The notes under the pieces were generated by a model. It was not told the DNA's origin and did no database searches. It was given only the letters and a program-made list of their open reading frames with translations. Made by a program: the position numbers and the translations under genes. Below are positions 28,622 through 37,609 of a stretch of DNA of 64,000 bases, piece by piece. The first letter of the stretch is position 1; each line of letters starts with the position of its first letter. The stretch comes from Peribacillus simplex NBRC 15720 = DSM 1321 (lineage in GTDB: Bacteria > Bacillota > Bacilli > Bacillales > DSM-1321), in the NCBI RefSeq assembly GCF_002243645.1, contig NZ_CP017704.1, forward strand, positions 3,366,001 to 3,430,000, given 5' to 3'.

Positions 28622-29899
28622 ATGCAGTTTAAATGGAATGAAAAAATTAATCAAGTTACTGAAAATACACTCGTTGTTGGTATGGATATTGCCAAGCGTG
28701 TTCATTACGCTTGTTTTGTTGATGAACGAGGGCGCGTGATAGAAAAAGCCTTCGCAGTACATCAATCAAAAGAGGGCTTTGAACACCTGTATGAAAAGAT
28801 TCGTCAAACGATGAAGGAAGCTAAGAAAACAGAAGTAATTGTTGGAATTGAGCCAACAGGCCACTACTGGATGAACTTAGCTAATTTCTTAGATCATTAC
28901 GGCATACCACTAGTCATGGTGAATCCAATGCATGTCAAACGATCGAAGGAACTGGACGATAATTTACCGACAAAGAACGATAAAAAAGATGCATTAGTCA
29001 TCGCTCGTTTATTGAAAGATGGGCGTTTTAGCTATCCACGTTTATTAAAAGAAGTAGAAGCAGAACTTCGTATCGGATCTACTCTTCGTTCAAAGTTAAC
29101 GGAAGATTTAGCGAGTATTAAAAACCGAATCATTCGTTGGCTTGATCGTTATTTTCCCGAGTTTACTCAAGTCTTTCCGGCTTTCGGAAAGATGGCTCTA
29201 GCTACATTGGAAATGACTCCGTTGCCACAGGATATCGATGGAAAAAGTGCTGAGGAGCTTGTCTTTCTTTACCGTAAGGTAAAGGGAATGAGAGCCCCAC
29301 AGCTACCAAAAGCAAAGCTACTCATTGAAGCAGCGACGAACTCAATTGGACTGACAGAAGGGACACAGATGGCCCGACATGAAATTGCCACGCTCCTGCG
29401 TCAGTATCGCTTACTAGAAAACGAAATTGAATCTGTGAATAGCCAATTATCCGAAATGGCCCAAACAACTATGGAATATGAGCTGCTGGCTTCAGTTCCT
29501 GGATTAGGAGATGCAACCATTGTTGATTTGCTTTCAGAAGTCGGAAGCTTTTCACTTTATGAAAATCCACGCCAATTGATTAAACTAGCGGGATTAACAT
29601 TACGTGAAAACTCATCTGGTCAACATAAGGGACAAAAACATATCTCCAAACGAGGAAGAAAGCGACTTAGATATATTCTTTTCAAAGTAATAGTACCTCT
29701 CATTCGTCACAACGAGGGGTTTAAACAGCTTCATGAATATTACACAACACGCCAGCAAAATCCCTTACGCGGAAAGCAATCGATGGTGGTACTCTGTGGT
29801 AAATTGTTGAAAGTATTGCATGGTATTTGTAAAAAGAAAGTCCATTTTAATGAGCAGAATATGATGAAGGATCTCTACTGCCTCTCAGAGGCAGTGTAA
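28622..29899 (+). CDS. IS110/IS1111-type transposase, copy C
   Basis: 425 residues from ATG 28622, with AAGGAGGA 8 bases upstream. DEDD residues Asp22 (VVGMDIAK), Glu77 (VGIEPTGHYW), Asp120 and Asp123 (PTKNDKKDALVIA) are intact, as is the C-terminal transposase_20 domain (LASVPGLGDATIVDLLSEVG, then ENSSGQHKGQKHISKRGRKR with the expected serine). It is a different lineage from copies A/B and shares KRSKELDDN with copy D, about 50% alike by eye. It should catalyse seamless excision and insertion of the circle with an element-encoded RNA. Confidence 0.95.
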   Translation: MQFKWNEKINQVTENTLVVGMDIAKRVHYACFVDERGRVIEKAFAVHQSKEGFEHLYEKIRQTMKEAKKTEVIVGIEPTGHYWMNLANFLDHYGIPLVMVNPMHVKRSKELDDNLPTKNDKKDALVIARLLKDGRFSYPRLLKEVEAELRIGSTLRSKLTEDLASIKNRIIRWLDRYFPEFTQVFPAFGKMALATLEMTPLPQDIDGKSAEELVFLYRKVKGMRAPQLPKAKLLIEAATNSIGLTEGTQMARHEIATLLRQYRLLENEIESVNSQLSEMAQTTMEYELLASVPGLGDATIVDLLSEVGSFSLYENPRQLIKLAGLTLRENSSGQHKGQKHISKRGRKRLRYILFKVIVPLIRHNEGFKQLHEYYTTRQQNPLRGKQSMVVLCGKLLKVLHGICKKKVHFNEQNMMKDLYCLSEAV

Positions 29900-30270
29900 G
29901 CATTTCTAACTATCGATTTATAACAAGAAGGATGACACGGAGAAGCCAGCAACATTACTAAACTAAGACCAAGAGTCCCCGGGGCAGCTTAGCAGGCCTC
30001 TGCCTTATGAATAGACCGAACGAAGGAATGTAAGCGCAAATGACGCTAAGAGACATGGGAGGGTACGTCATCATAAGTTTCGCAGAGATCTATTGTGCAT
30101 CACATAGTGGAGAAAATAGCTAATGATTTCCATTAGTTTTAGCGAAGCGTACGCTCAATTTAGTAATAAAAACCAGAATTTCAATACTCTGTTTAAAAGT
30201 AGAATAAAAAAATAATTCCCCTAATACACCGAGTGGTGCAAACCGTTGATACATCAATGTTTATAGAGGG
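29900..30270 (+). ncRNA. Candidate bridge RNA in the right end of copy C
   Basis: Four guide-like segments occur in order. ACTAAACT (29957-29964) is the exact reverse complement of the target's right half with core (AGTTTAGT). GGGGCAG (29981-29987) equals the target's left half with core. AGGAATG (30024-30030) is the reverse complement of CATTCCT at the element's left end. GGGAGGG (30057-30063) resembles the right end GAGGGAG. The last two are conserved in copy D while the first changes with the target. Exact RNA ends are unknown; the functional unit is probably about 29935-30090. Confidence 0.75.
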
Positions 30271-30272
30271 AG

Positions 30273-30286
30273 TTTAGTTTAATAAG
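30273..30286 (+). repeat. Repeat family 1, right arm of the palindrome interrupted by copy C
   Basis: TTTAGTTTAATAAG directly after the element's GAGGGAG end. Confidence 0.82.
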
Positions 30287-30377
30287 ACTTTTAGAATCAA
30301 ACTATCAGTTGAAACCTTTTTAGGAAATATCTAGTATATAGATTAGGGAAATGTTTTTTGAATAGGAGGATCAGGTA

Positions 30378-30479
30378 ATGTTAGGGGATATTATATATCA
30401 AGTTATTGTTTTCGGAGGTATATCATTAATTTTAGGTGTATTAGGTTATTTATTTTTTAAGAGGACCAAGAAAAGCTAA
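30378..30479 (+). CDS. Very small single-span membrane protein
   Basis: 33 residues: MLGDIIYQVIVFGGISLILG with a transmembrane helix to about residue 27, then the positive tail FFKRTKKS. AGGAGGATC lies 6 bases before the ATG, a strong site that argues for a real gene despite its size. The family is not recognised; it resembles stress- or sporulation-type micropeptides only in form. A repeat copy starts 14 bases after the stop. Confidence 0.6.
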   Translation: MLGDIIYQVIVFGGISLILGVLGYLFFKRTKKS

Positions 30480-30492
30480 TTAAATTTCTAAT

Positions 30493-30570
30493 TCAAGTAA
30501 CGGGTGCTTTACTTCAATAAGGGAGTTGCTTTGGCAGCTCTTTATGGAACTAACGGGGCAGAATAGCTAT
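30493..30570 (+). repeat. Repeat family 1, full copy
   Basis: CAAGTAACGGGTGCTTTAC, hairpin GGAGTTGCTTTGGCAGCTC, GGAACTAACGGGGCAG then AATAGCTATA. Confidence 0.85.
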
Positions 30571-30601
30571 ATATGCGATCCTAAAAAAAGGAAGGTTAAA
30601 T

Positions 30602-31030
30602 ATGCTTTTTCATATTATTATTGGATTTATCCTCCCTTGGATTGTAGGGGTATATTTATTTAGAAATCAGAAGAAATTGTTCATTATTTTTTATCCGATT
30701 GGTACAGCTACTAGCTTTTTAATAAATGAAATTGGATTTAACTACTTTTGGAGGATGGATATAGTATTTCAAGAATCATCTTTAACTGGAATTCCGTATG
30801 ATTTAGGTCTTTATCCTATACTTGGTTGTTTATTTATTTGCGTTATTCACTATAAAAAAATGCCTATTCTTATTACATTTTTAGTTTTTACTTTAGTTAC
30901 AACCTTTGGAGAGTACATACTAGTGTGTCTAGAGAAAATAGTATACAGGAATGAATGGAATATCATTTGGACTGGTGTTAGTTATTTATTTGCTTATTCA
31001 ATTTTTTATGTTTTACAAATTAGTTCGTAA
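30602..31030 (+). CDS. CBO0543-like integral membrane protein
   Basis: 142 residues with about five hydrophobic helices and the segments SFLINEIGFNYFWRMD and PYDLGLYPILGCLFIC, the pattern of the CBO0543 family common in Bacillus and Clostridium. The function is unknown; there are no transporter or enzyme motifs. AGGAAGG precedes the ATG by 7 bases. It is alone between two repeat copies. Confidence 0.7.
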   Translation: MLFHIIIGFILPWIVGVYLFRNQKKLFIIFYPIGTATSFLINEIGFNYFWRMDIVFQESSLTGIPYDLGLYPILGCLFICVIHYKKMPILITFLVFTLVTTFGEYILVCLEKIVYRNEWNIIWTGVSYLFAYSIFYVLQISS

Positions 31031-31043
31031 GTTTATTTTATTA

Positions 31044-31107
31044 AATTAATGGGTGCTTTACTTCATTACCAGGAGCTGATCAGCAGCTCCTTTTCTTATG
31101 GAACTAA
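31044..31107 (+). repeat. Repeat family 1, left part, interrupted by IS110 copy B
   Basis: AATTAATGGGTGCTTTAC, hairpin GGAGCTGATCAGCAGCTCC, then GGAACTAA up to the element. Confidence 0.88.
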
Positions 31108-31242
31108 ACCAGCTAATAGTTTGTCAACATTTTTCAATAAAAAGATAAAAACATACGTGATATACTAATAATAGGCATACCAAATAACCTTCCTTCAGAC
31201 TCTCATTTGGAAGGTTTTGTTCTTTTTAGTTAAATATAAATT

Positions 31243-32478
31243 TTAAACAATATCTTGGAAAGTCATTTTGTTCTTTAATAGAGCGAAAATCCAGTGTAAG
31301 AGCTTATTTACACAGGCTATGACGGCTACCTTATAAGGCTTTCCTTCCTCGCGTTTCTTGTCATAAAACACGCGTAGCTTCTTATTTCGAGGGATAATTT
31401 CATCAGTTGTCTTAGACTTCCGGCAATCACGAATAGCACAACGAACCGCCATATATAAGGCATGTCGAAGTCTGCTAGAACCTCTTTTAGTGATTCTATT
31501 TTTGGTAGCTGTAAACTTACCGGATTCGAATACACTAGGATCAACTCCAGAGAAAGCTACAAGTTTTTTAGGATTATTAAATCGATCTATCTCACCAATT
31601 TCAGAAATAATCGTTGCCGCGATCTTTTCTCCGATACCTGGGATAGATTTGAGGATCGTATATTCTTCAATTTCTTTAGCGAGGGCGTCTATCTCTGCCT
31701 CTAACTTTGATAGATGCTCTTTGTACTGAAGAAGAATATTTATATACATACCAAGGCTTAAAATATGACTCTGATAGACTGTCTTTTCAAAAGGGTTACG
31801 AGCTGCCGCAGCTTTAAGCTGAATCGCTTTTTCATTTGCCCATTTAATTGATCTACTCTTGCATAACTCAAATATCCTTGCTGTAATTGCTTCTTCACTT
31901 GCCTTCAAAATGTCCTCTGAAGAGGGAAACTCTGAAAGAGTTAAGAGTGACACCACAGAATATAAATCTCCAAAAACTCCTTTATATTCAGGAAACACTT
32001 GTTCAAGCACTGCCTGAAATTGAAGCTTTGTTTGAATCATAACGCCAGTTATGTTTTCATGTTGTCTTGTGAGATTACGAAGGTTCAATAACTGGACTCC
32101 ACGCTTTTTATATGGCTCTAACTCTTCTTTATAAAACAACTCACAGAGAAGATAGGCATCAATGGCATCTGTTTTTACCTTTCTTAAGCTTGATCCTCTT
32201 GCCTTATATGAAATCAATGGATTAATGATAATCAATAAATATCCTCGTTCTTCCAAGTAATGAACGACTGGAGTTTGATAATGTCCAGTGGCTTCTAAAA
32301 CGACTGAAGGCTTCTGACCAGACACTTTCTTTACATCCTCAAGAAACGCTACAAGTAAATTAAGCCCCTCAACAGTATGAGTTATTTTAAAACTCTTTTG
32401 ATAAGGTTTCCCCTTATCCAAAAATGCTTGAACCTGACTTTCCCCTTTTGAAATATCCAGACCAACGACTGGATTCAT
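31243..32478 (-). CDS. IS110-family transposase, copy B
   Basis: 411 residues with the same domain order and catalytic residues as copy A (Asp8, Glu62, Asp104, Asp107; C-terminal ESGKF serine). Six or so substitutions distinguish it, for example Lys for Arg at 28-29, Val for Glu in KKVSGQ and Ile for Met in EEAITAR. AGGAGGAG lies before the ATG (one base of the spacer differs from copy A). Both copies look able to move. The nearly unchanged non-coding ends indicate recent duplication or ongoing transposition. Confidence 0.95.
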   Translation of the reverse strand: MNPVVGLDISKGESQVQAFLDKGKPYQKSFKITHTVEGLNLLVAFLEDVKKVSGQKPSVVLEATGHYQTPVVHYLEERGYLLIIINPLISYKARGSSLRKVKTDAIDAYLLCELFYKEELEPYKKRGVQLLNLRNLTRQHENITGVMIQTKLQFQAVLEQVFPEYKGVFGDLYSVVSLLTLSEFPSSEDILKASEEAITARIFELCKSRSIKWANEKAIQLKAAAARNPFEKTVYQSHILSLGMYINILLQYKEHLSKLEAEIDALAKEIEEYTILKSIPGIGEKIAATIISEIGEIDRFNNPKKLVAFSGVDPSVFESGKFTATKNRITKRGSSRLRHALYMAVRCAIRDCRKSKTTDEIIPRNKKLRVFYDKKREEGKPYKVAVIACVNKLLHWIFALLKNKMTFQDIV

Positions 32479-32528
32479 TCTAAATCTCCTCCTAATCTAG
32501 TGGATTACCGGTACCCCTATTTCTCCTT

Positions 32529-32664
32529 GCAGTGTCACAGCTTCGCTTGTTATACGAGATCTACGTCCCAACCAGCCTAATCATGTTTCTACAAGTAGGG
32601 GGCAAACTGTTTAGTTGACGGGGTCTATCCCCACGAGCAGGTACGTTTTGCCCCGGCTACCGTT
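32529..32664 (-). ncRNA. Candidate bridge RNA of IS110 copy B
   Basis: Equivalent to the candidate in copy A: the TTAGTT and GGGGCA (+ strand) guide-like segments lie at 32611-32616 and 32599-32604. The target loop is unchanged although the host repeat has AAGGGG where copy A's has ACGGGG. Confidence 0.68.
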
Positions 32665-32727
32665 ATAATAAAACCATATAAAAAATGGTCAACCAGAAAT
32701 ATTTTCTGGCTGACCTTATAATACGAA

Positions 32728-32750
32728 AGGGGCAGGTTAGTGGAATAAAA
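32728..32750 (+). repeat. Repeat family 1, right half interrupted by copy B
   Basis: AGGGGCAG then GTTAGTGGAATAA, directly at the element end. Confidence 0.85.
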
Positions 32751-32833
32751 GATTTTCAATCGAAACTCAATCAAAAACCTTTAAATGGTAAAATTGAAAA
32801 GAAATGCAATTTTATTATTGAGGAGGAGTTAAG

Positions 32834-33343
32834 TTGAAGAAAATTTTTACTGTATTATTTTTAATGATGGTTTTAACAGCTTGTGGTTCCAACAGCACTA
32901 ACAAAGATTTTAATTCGGATACCACTAACTTGGAAACCACTAAAAAAGATACTAATTCGGAGGAAAAGACTGAACATAATTATCAATTTACAGGAGAAAG
33001 CGAACATTGGGAAGCTGTATATTCTTATGAAGGAACTGAATTATGGGGAGAGAATGACGAACAAACCACTCATTCTAGCAAAGATAGCTATGAACTTGTA
33101 TTAAAATATAAGGGGTCTTTGAAAGAGTTATCTTCCATGAAAAACCTTGAATATACTTATGAAACAACCACTTCAAGCGGAACTAAAACTGAGGCATACA
33201 AAGAACCACCTAGTGAAAAAGTATTTACAATTAGAGGTGGATCAGAAAATGGAGCAATAATAGGTGAAGGCGAAGTTATAAAAGTAAATGTAAAATGGGA
33301 TGGCTCTGAAGAGTCATTTGAACTGCATAATAAGGCTAAGTGA
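32834..33343 (+). CDS. Putative lipoprotein
   Basis: 169 residues beginning with TTG; GAGGAGG lies 6-7 bases upstream. A lipoprotein signal (FTVLFLMMVLTAC) places the acylated cysteine at residue 17. A Ser/Thr/Asn-rich linker runs to about 45, and a beta-rich domain follows (YQFTGESEHWEAVYSYEGTE, YELVLKYKGS, VIKVNVKWDGSEESF). The outer-face location is well supported; the function is not. The domain resembles other small Bacillus lipoproteins with immunoglobulin-like folds. Confidence 0.78.
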   Translation: MKKIFTVLFLMMVLTACGSNSTNKDFNSDTTNLETTKKDTNSEEKTEHNYQFTGESEHWEAVYSYEGTELWGENDEQTTHSSKDSYELVLKYKGSLKELSSMKNLEYTYETTTSSGTKTEAYKEPPSEKVFTIRGGSENGAIIGEGEVIKVNVKWDGSEESFELHNKAK

Positions 33344-33348
33344 TTTTG

Positions 33349-33439
33349 TTGAACTAAAGGGTGCATTAGCTGAAAATCAGAGCTGTCTTTAAGGCATCTT
33401 TTTCTAATGGAACTAAAGGGGCAGTTTAGTTTATTTAGA
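33349..33439 (+). repeat. Repeat family 1, full copy
   Basis: GAACTAAAGGGTGCATTAGC, hairpin GAGCTGTC/GGCATCTTTTTC with one mismatch, GGAACTAAAGGGGCAG then TTTAGTTTATTTAG. Confidence 0.87.
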
Positions 33440-33567
33440 TGATATAATAAAATTACAGGGATTAAATGTAAGTACCTTGTTCCACTAACAGCTTCAAGAG
33501 TTGAAGAATATATGATTTAATTAAGCTTTATCACTTTAGGAATTATAGTTGAGGTGTCCGAGAATAA

Positions 33568-33855
33568 ATGGAATTATATCCCAAACGAACTGAGAAATAT
33601 AAAAGGAAACAGCCTCCAGGCATTTTGTTTTTTTTTGGAAGTTTTTATCTATTAACTGAATTACTTCCTATCCAATATAGGAACATATGGACAGTATTGG
33701 GTGTATCCCTGGGTATATCTCTTATTATTATTATTACTCTTTTTGTGGTTATTGATAGAATAAAGGGCTGGTATTATACAAAGTGGATTGTGTTTATTCT
33801 TATTTTTATATTGGGTGTAGGTTTATATATCTTCAATGACATAAATGGGAATTGA
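33568..33855 (+). CDS. Small integral membrane protein
   Basis: 95 residues: a basic N-terminus (PKRTEKYKRKQPPG) and three hydrophobic stretches (about 18-35, 42-63 and 71-88). GAGGTG lies 11 bases upstream of the ATG, somewhat far. No family was recognised. A terminator module begins 18 bases after the stop. Confidence 0.6.
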   Translation: MELYPKRTEKYKRKQPPGILFFFGSFYLLTELLPIQYRNIWTVLGVSLGISLIIIITLFVVIDRIKGWYYTKWIVFILIFILGVGLYIFNDINGN

Positions 33856-33872
33856 AATGCCACTATTCTAAT

Positions 33873-33940
33873 TTAACTAACGGGTGCGTTAGCTGAAGAT
33901 CGGAGCTGTCTTTAAGGCAGCTTTTTCTTTATGCAACTGT
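33873..33940 (+). repeat. Repeat family 1, terminator module
   Basis: TTAACTAACGGGTGCGTTAGC, hairpin GAGCTGTC/GGCAGCTTTTTC, then CAACTG; the palindrome module is truncated. Confidence 0.85.
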
Positions 33941-34033
33941 TTAGTATGAAATAATTGAACCAAAAGAGTGATGAATGAATTAGAATTTATATATCGAAAA
34001 ACAAAGATTTATAACAAACAAAGGAGAATTACT

Positions 34034-34219
34034 ATGAAATTTACAATTGGAGATTTGCTACTTTTTCTTCTATGGGGAGCACTTTGCACAATTATTTTTA
34101 ATATAATTAACCCTTCTAATTATATTGGCGAATTAATACTCGTTGTTTTACTTGCGGGTCTTGGAGCGACAATAGGAGGCTATTTTAGAAATAGAAAAAA
34201 GAAGAGGTACTTTTCTTAA
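34034..34219 (+). CDS. Small two-helix membrane protein
   Basis: 61 residues from ATG 34034 (AAGGAGAA 6 bases upstream). Two hydrophobic segments, LLLFLLWGALCTIIFNII and LILVVLLAGLGATIGGYF, end in RNRKKKRYFS. Glycine-rich second helix. Family not recognised. Confidence 0.65.
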   Translation: MKFTIGDLLLFLLWGALCTIIFNIINPSNYIGELILVVLLAGLGATIGGYFRNRKKKRYFS

Positions 34220-34383
34220 TGAACTACCATGAAAATAAGTTTCTTCAAGATTAGAAAAATGACAATACTTAATAAGACCCTGCTCAATCGTTAAAAAAAA
34301 GAGGAGAGCGATAATTAATAAGTCTATGGATTAGGGGTGACTGGATTAAGGTCAGTATCAGTATTGACACTTCCTAACCATTT

Positions 34384-34434
34384 TCATTCTCTGTGGTGCA
34401 GCACTGATTTTGTGCTGCATGGATGGCTAACGGG
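34384..34434 (+). repeat. Short repeat family 3 hairpin
   Basis: CATTCTCTGTGGTGCAGCAC, loop, GTGCTGCATGG-ATGGCTAACGGG. A second copy with compensatory changes (GAAGCGC/GCGCTTC) lies at 44819-44873. Both are followed by the CTAACGGGTGC lead-in of repeat family 1. Confidence 0.7.
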
Positions 34435-34510
34435 TGCTTTACTTCATTACCAGGAGCTGATCAGCAGCTCCTTTTCTTATGCGACTAACGGGGCAGGTTA
34501 GTTGGACAAG
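34427..34510 (+). repeat. Repeat family 1, full copy
   Basis: GCTAACGGGTGCTTTACTTC, hairpin GGAGCTGATCAGCAGCTCC, GCGACTAACGGGGCAG then GTTAGTTGGACAAG. Confidence 0.88.
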
Positions 34511-34550
34511 AAAGATAAAAAGCATTCTATATTGAATGCTTTTTATCTTT
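34510..34550. terminator. Terminator of the YczE-like gene
   Basis: Perfect 17-bp stem AAAGATAAAAAGCATTC/GAATGCTTTTTATCTTT that includes the end of the minus-strand gene. Confidence 0.85.
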
Positions 34551-35192
34551 ATCATAATTTGGTGATGTACTAGAGTGTGTTAATATGCGGTCTAATACTT
34601 TTTCAGTAAATGGCATAAAGTAATTAAGTATTAGCCCCCCTAAACAAACGGTTAATAGAGTTCCAACGCCAATTGGTCCATTTAAAATCATTGCCATTAT
34701 CAAGAATATTAGGTAAATGAATGTTCTCGAAAAAAATATATTTGTTCTAGTTAATTCTTGTATGATTAATGTTAATCGGTCAACTGGAATCGGTGCAAAA
34801 TTTGTGTGTAAATATGTTGCAGTTCCTAATCCTACAAGAACTAAGCCGATTCCAAAACAAACAACTTTGCTGTACCATAGTTCAGGTGTTATCAAATTGT
34901 GCAATAAAAAAAGCCACATATCAATACCAATACCCGTTATAAATGCTGTTAACAACCCCAAAACCTCTGGTCTTTGTCTTTTTAAAAATGAATTACAACA
35001 TATCAATATTAAAGCTATTATTATTTCCCAACTTCCCACAGTAAGCCCCACATTTATAGACAGTCCTACCAATAGTGCATCAAAAGGTGAAGTTCCGAGG
35101 TCTGATTGTATAGTGAAAGAAATACCAAGGGTTAATATTAAAATTCCTAATACATAAAAAACATATTTCACTTTACTCGACCTCTTTATCAT
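34527..35192 (-). CDS. YczE/YitT-family membrane protein
   Basis: 221 residues with five to six membrane helices. The first, GILILTLGISFTIQSDLGTSPFDAL, carries the family's DLGTSPFD motif; GIGIDMWLFLLHNL and NFAPIPVDRLTLIIQEL also fit. YczE is an integral membrane protein of unknown activity, linked in B. subtilis to surfactin production. The gene diverges from a MarR-type gene, and two identical-core operators fill the short space between them, so the regulator probably represses this gene and itself. Confidence 0.85.
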   Translation of the reverse strand: MIKRSSKVKYVFYVLGILILTLGISFTIQSDLGTSPFDALLVGLSINVGLTVGSWEIIIALILICCNSFLKRQRPEVLGLLTAFITGIGIDMWLFLLHNLITPELWYSKVVCFGIGLVLVGLGTATYLHTNFAPIPVDRLTLIIQELTRTNIFFSRTFIYLIFLIMAMILNGPIGVGTLLTVCLGGLILNYFMPFTEKVLDRILTHSSTSPNYDKDKKHSI

Positions 35193-35201
35193 TATTTTTT
35201 A

Positions 35202-35260
35202 TTGCAAATGCAACAAAGTTAGGTTAGATTTAATATATGTCATTTTTATTGCATTTGCAA
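35202..35260. promoter_or_regulatory. Paired operators between yczE-like and marR-like genes
   Basis: TTGCAAATGCAA (35202-35213) and TTGCATTTGCAA (35249-35260) are near-perfect palindromes, each followed by CAAA, 47 bases apart. The first sits close to the yczE-like start, the second close to the marR-like start. Confidence 0.75.
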
Positions 35261-35286
35261 CAAAAATACGTGCTGAGGAGTTAATT

Positions 35287-35739
35287 ATGAATGAAGTTCT
35301 TCGTGAAATTGGAATGATTGCAAGGGCATTAGATTCTATAAGTAATATAGAATTTCAAGAATATGACCTTACAAAAGGGCAGTATTTGTACCTTGTGCGA
35401 ATATGTGAAAACCCAGGAATCTTTCAAGAAAAGTTAACTGAGATGATAAAAGTAGATCGAACAACAGCAGCTCGTGCTATAAAAAAACTTGAAATTAGTG
35501 GCTTTATTGAAAAGAAGGAAGATAAACATAACAAAAAAATTAAAAAACTTTTTCCAACAGAGAAAGGGAAAAATGTTTATCCTTTTATAAAAAGAGAAAA
35601 TGATTATTCCAATTTCGTTTCATTAGAGGGATTTTCCGAAAGAGAAGTAGAAACCATTTTCAATCTTCTTCAAAGAGTAAGAAAAAATATAGAAAAAGAC
35701 TGGGAATTTGTAAAAAAGGGAAACAAGAGAAATTATTGA
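35287..35739 (+). CDS. MarR-family transcriptional regulator
   Basis: 150 residues: a winged helix with GIFQEKLTEMIKVDRTTAARAIKKLEISGFIEKKEDKHNKK-type recognition helix and wing (about 55-95), flanked by dimerisation helices. GAGGAG lies 8 bases upstream of the ATG. It ends 21 bases before paiA, with which it may be co-transcribed, and diverges from the YczE-like gene. The two TTGCAWWTGCAA boxes in the gap are likely its operators. The ligand is unknown. Confidence 0.88.
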   Translation: MNEVLREIGMIARALDSISNIEFQEYDLTKGQYLYLVRICENPGIFQEKLTEMIKVDRTTAARAIKKLEISGFIEKKEDKHNKKIKKLFPTEKGKNVYPFIKRENDYSNFVSLEGFSEREVETIFNLLQRVRKNIEKDWEFVKKGNKRNY

Positions 35740-36279
<540 letters not shown>

Positions 36280-36302
36280 CTTTTTTTGAAAGGTGGATTA
36301 TT

Positions 36303-36326
36303 ATGTATATTCCAAAATATTATTAA
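36303..36326 (+). pseudogene. paiB: paiB stub (first seven codons)
   Basis: Directly after paiA, AAAGGTGG is followed by ATG and the codons for MYIPKYY, then [17 protein letters not shown] is how PaiB proteins begin, including the full copy at 44111. The rest is replaced by a Tn3-type transposase fragment. This is the scar of a lost paiAB operon. Confidence 0.7.
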
Positions 36327-36450
36327 CCCAAATATTTGATCCGTATAACCAGCCGTGTCTGTATAATGTTCTTAAATATGTAAATCGGTCTCATGATGTA
36401 ACAGACCATCTATGACATGAACAGCTTCTCTTGCGTTGGTGTTACACACT
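36327..36450 (-). pseudogene. Tn3-family transposase remnant
   Basis: On the minus strand TNAREAVHVIDGLLHHETDL, one stop, then EHYTDTAGYTDQIF. This matches the well-conserved segment of Tn3 TnpA transposases (VLDGLL..HE.DL.IEEHYTDT.G.TD). Only about 40 codons remain, next to the paiB stub, so a transposon event probably destroyed paiB. Confidence 0.72.
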
Positions 36451-36480
36451 TTTAATAATCTGTTCAGATGCTTTTGTTTA

Positions 36481-36547
36481 AATAACGGGAGGTGCTGCGG
36501 CATCTCTTTTCCTTCTTCAACAAACGAAGCAGTAGAGTTGAATAAGA
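36481..36547 (+). repeat. Repeat family 1, degenerate copy
   Basis: AATAACGGGAGGTGCTGCGG with CATCTCTTTTCC, then AACGAAGCAGTAGAGTTGAATAAG. Confidence 0.65.
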
Positions 36548-36595
36548 AATAACTTTACAAGGCCCTGTTAAATAACTATGTTGATTTGCAGCTAA

Positions 36596-36630
36596 AATAA
36601 TAGCTTGGCAAAAACGCCAAGCTATTATTA
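36596..36630. terminator. Terminator of the PhzF-like gene
   Basis: Perfect stem AATAATAGCTTGGC/GCCAAGCTATTATT, on the downstream side of the minus-strand gene. Confidence 0.78.
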
Positions 36631-36681
36631 TTTGTTTGGTTAGAACGTTGGTTTGACTATATTTCATATCTTCCATAGTCA

Positions 36682-37461
36682 TTACCCAATATTAATATCC
36701 CCTATTAAGTAGAGTGCTGCTTTTCCAGCCATCTTTACCCGTGTGTCCTCGTGCTTACAAAAAAGTGTACCGCCTCTATTGGATAACTGTCTTGCTACCA
36801 TTTCACGTTTCTTTAGTTTCTCTGCCCAAAAGTGCACTAAACCGCAGTGGGCAGAACCGCATACTGGGTCCTCATTTACCTTTAACTTTGGGAAAAATGC
36901 TCTTGAAACAAAATCATAATCATTTCCTTTGGCAGAAACAATAACTCCAAGACACTCTGGCAACTGTTCTAGTTTTGAAAAGTCAGGACTTAGATTTTTC
37001 ACTGCTTCTTCTGACTCTAATACAAATAACAAATCTCTATTTAGATATGCTTCTATCGGTGTGGTTCCCAAAGCATCAATCATTTGTTCAGTAAGAGGTA
37101 TCTCCTTTGAAGGGACAGTTGGGAAATCAAGTTCATACAAATCATCTTTTCTATTTACTGTAAGTACCCCACTCATCGTGTCGAATTGAATGGTTTTCAA
37201 TTGCTTTTCAACATAGTTCATAATGACAAAAGCAGTTGCTAAAGTTGCGTGACCACAAAGGTTGATTTCTCCTCCAGGCGTAAACCATCTAAGTTTATAG
37301 TTTTCCGCACCTTTTACTGCAAATGCCGTTTCAGAAAGGTTATTTTCAATAGCAATCTTTTGCATAATATCATCAGAAATCCATTCATTCATAACACAAA
37401 CCCCAGCAGGATTTCCTTCAAAGACTTTTTCTGCAAATGCATCAACCACATAATACTTCAT
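36682..37461 (-). CDS. PhzF-family isomerase
   Basis: 259 residues forming the two-lobed diaminopimelate-epimerase fold. The start YYVVDAFAEKVFEGNPAGV, catalytic Glu44 in NLSETAFAV, RWFTPGGEINLCGHATLATA and the second-lobe EDPVCGSAHCGL are hallmarks. PhzF isomerises a phenazine precursor, but most Bacillus homologues (YfhB-, YddE-like) are of unknown substrate, and no phenazine genes are here. AGGAGG lies 8 bases before the ATG. It diverges from a MocR regulator, which may control it. Confidence 0.88.
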   Translation of the reverse strand: MKYYVVDAFAEKVFEGNPAGVCVMNEWISDDIMQKIAIENNLSETAFAVKGAENYKLRWFTPGGEINLCGHATLATAFVIMNYVEKQLKTIQFDTMSGVLTVNRKDDLYELDFPTVPSKEIPLTEQMIDALGTTPIEAYLNRDLLFVLESEEAVKNLSPDFSKLEQLPECLGVIVSAKGNDYDFVSRAFFPKLKVNEDPVCGSAHCGLVHFWAEKLKKREMVARQLSNRGGTLFCKHEDTRVKMAGKAALYLIGDINIG

Positions 37462-37609
37462 AATTTTTTCCTCCTAGATTAATCAAATTGAACGTAAAAT
37501 GTTCAGGTGTTATACTTGAATATCCTTATATTAATGGGTATATATGTATAACAGTCAACTTGATCATATAACACTTAATTTTCAACACAGTGCTGATGGA
37601 GGCTTTATT

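Larger units (their letters stand above)
28514..30272 (+). mobile_element. IS110-family (IS1111-like) insertion sequence, copy C (about 1759 bp)
   Basis: Inserted in a repeat palindrome after GGGGCAG. The left end CATTCCTGT and right end GAGGGAG are shared with copy D. Comparing both sites gives AG as the common core. The layout is a short left end (108 bases), one transposase gene, then a 373-base non-coding right end. The long downstream region is typical of the IS1111 group, whose guide RNA lies behind the gene. Confidence 0.88.
31108..32727 (-). mobile_element. IS110-family insertion sequence, copy B (1620 bp)
   Basis: Nearly identical to copy A (9049-10668), same length, orientation and target position: GGAACTAA before it and AGGGGCAG after it. 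The two sites sit in different repeat copies with different lead-in sequence, which proves that the point of insertion, not the surroundings, is shared. Confidence 0.92.

Noticed and set aside
36682..37461. Phenazine biosynthesis locus
   Set aside because: PhzF family members are widespread with other roles, and no other phz gene is present.
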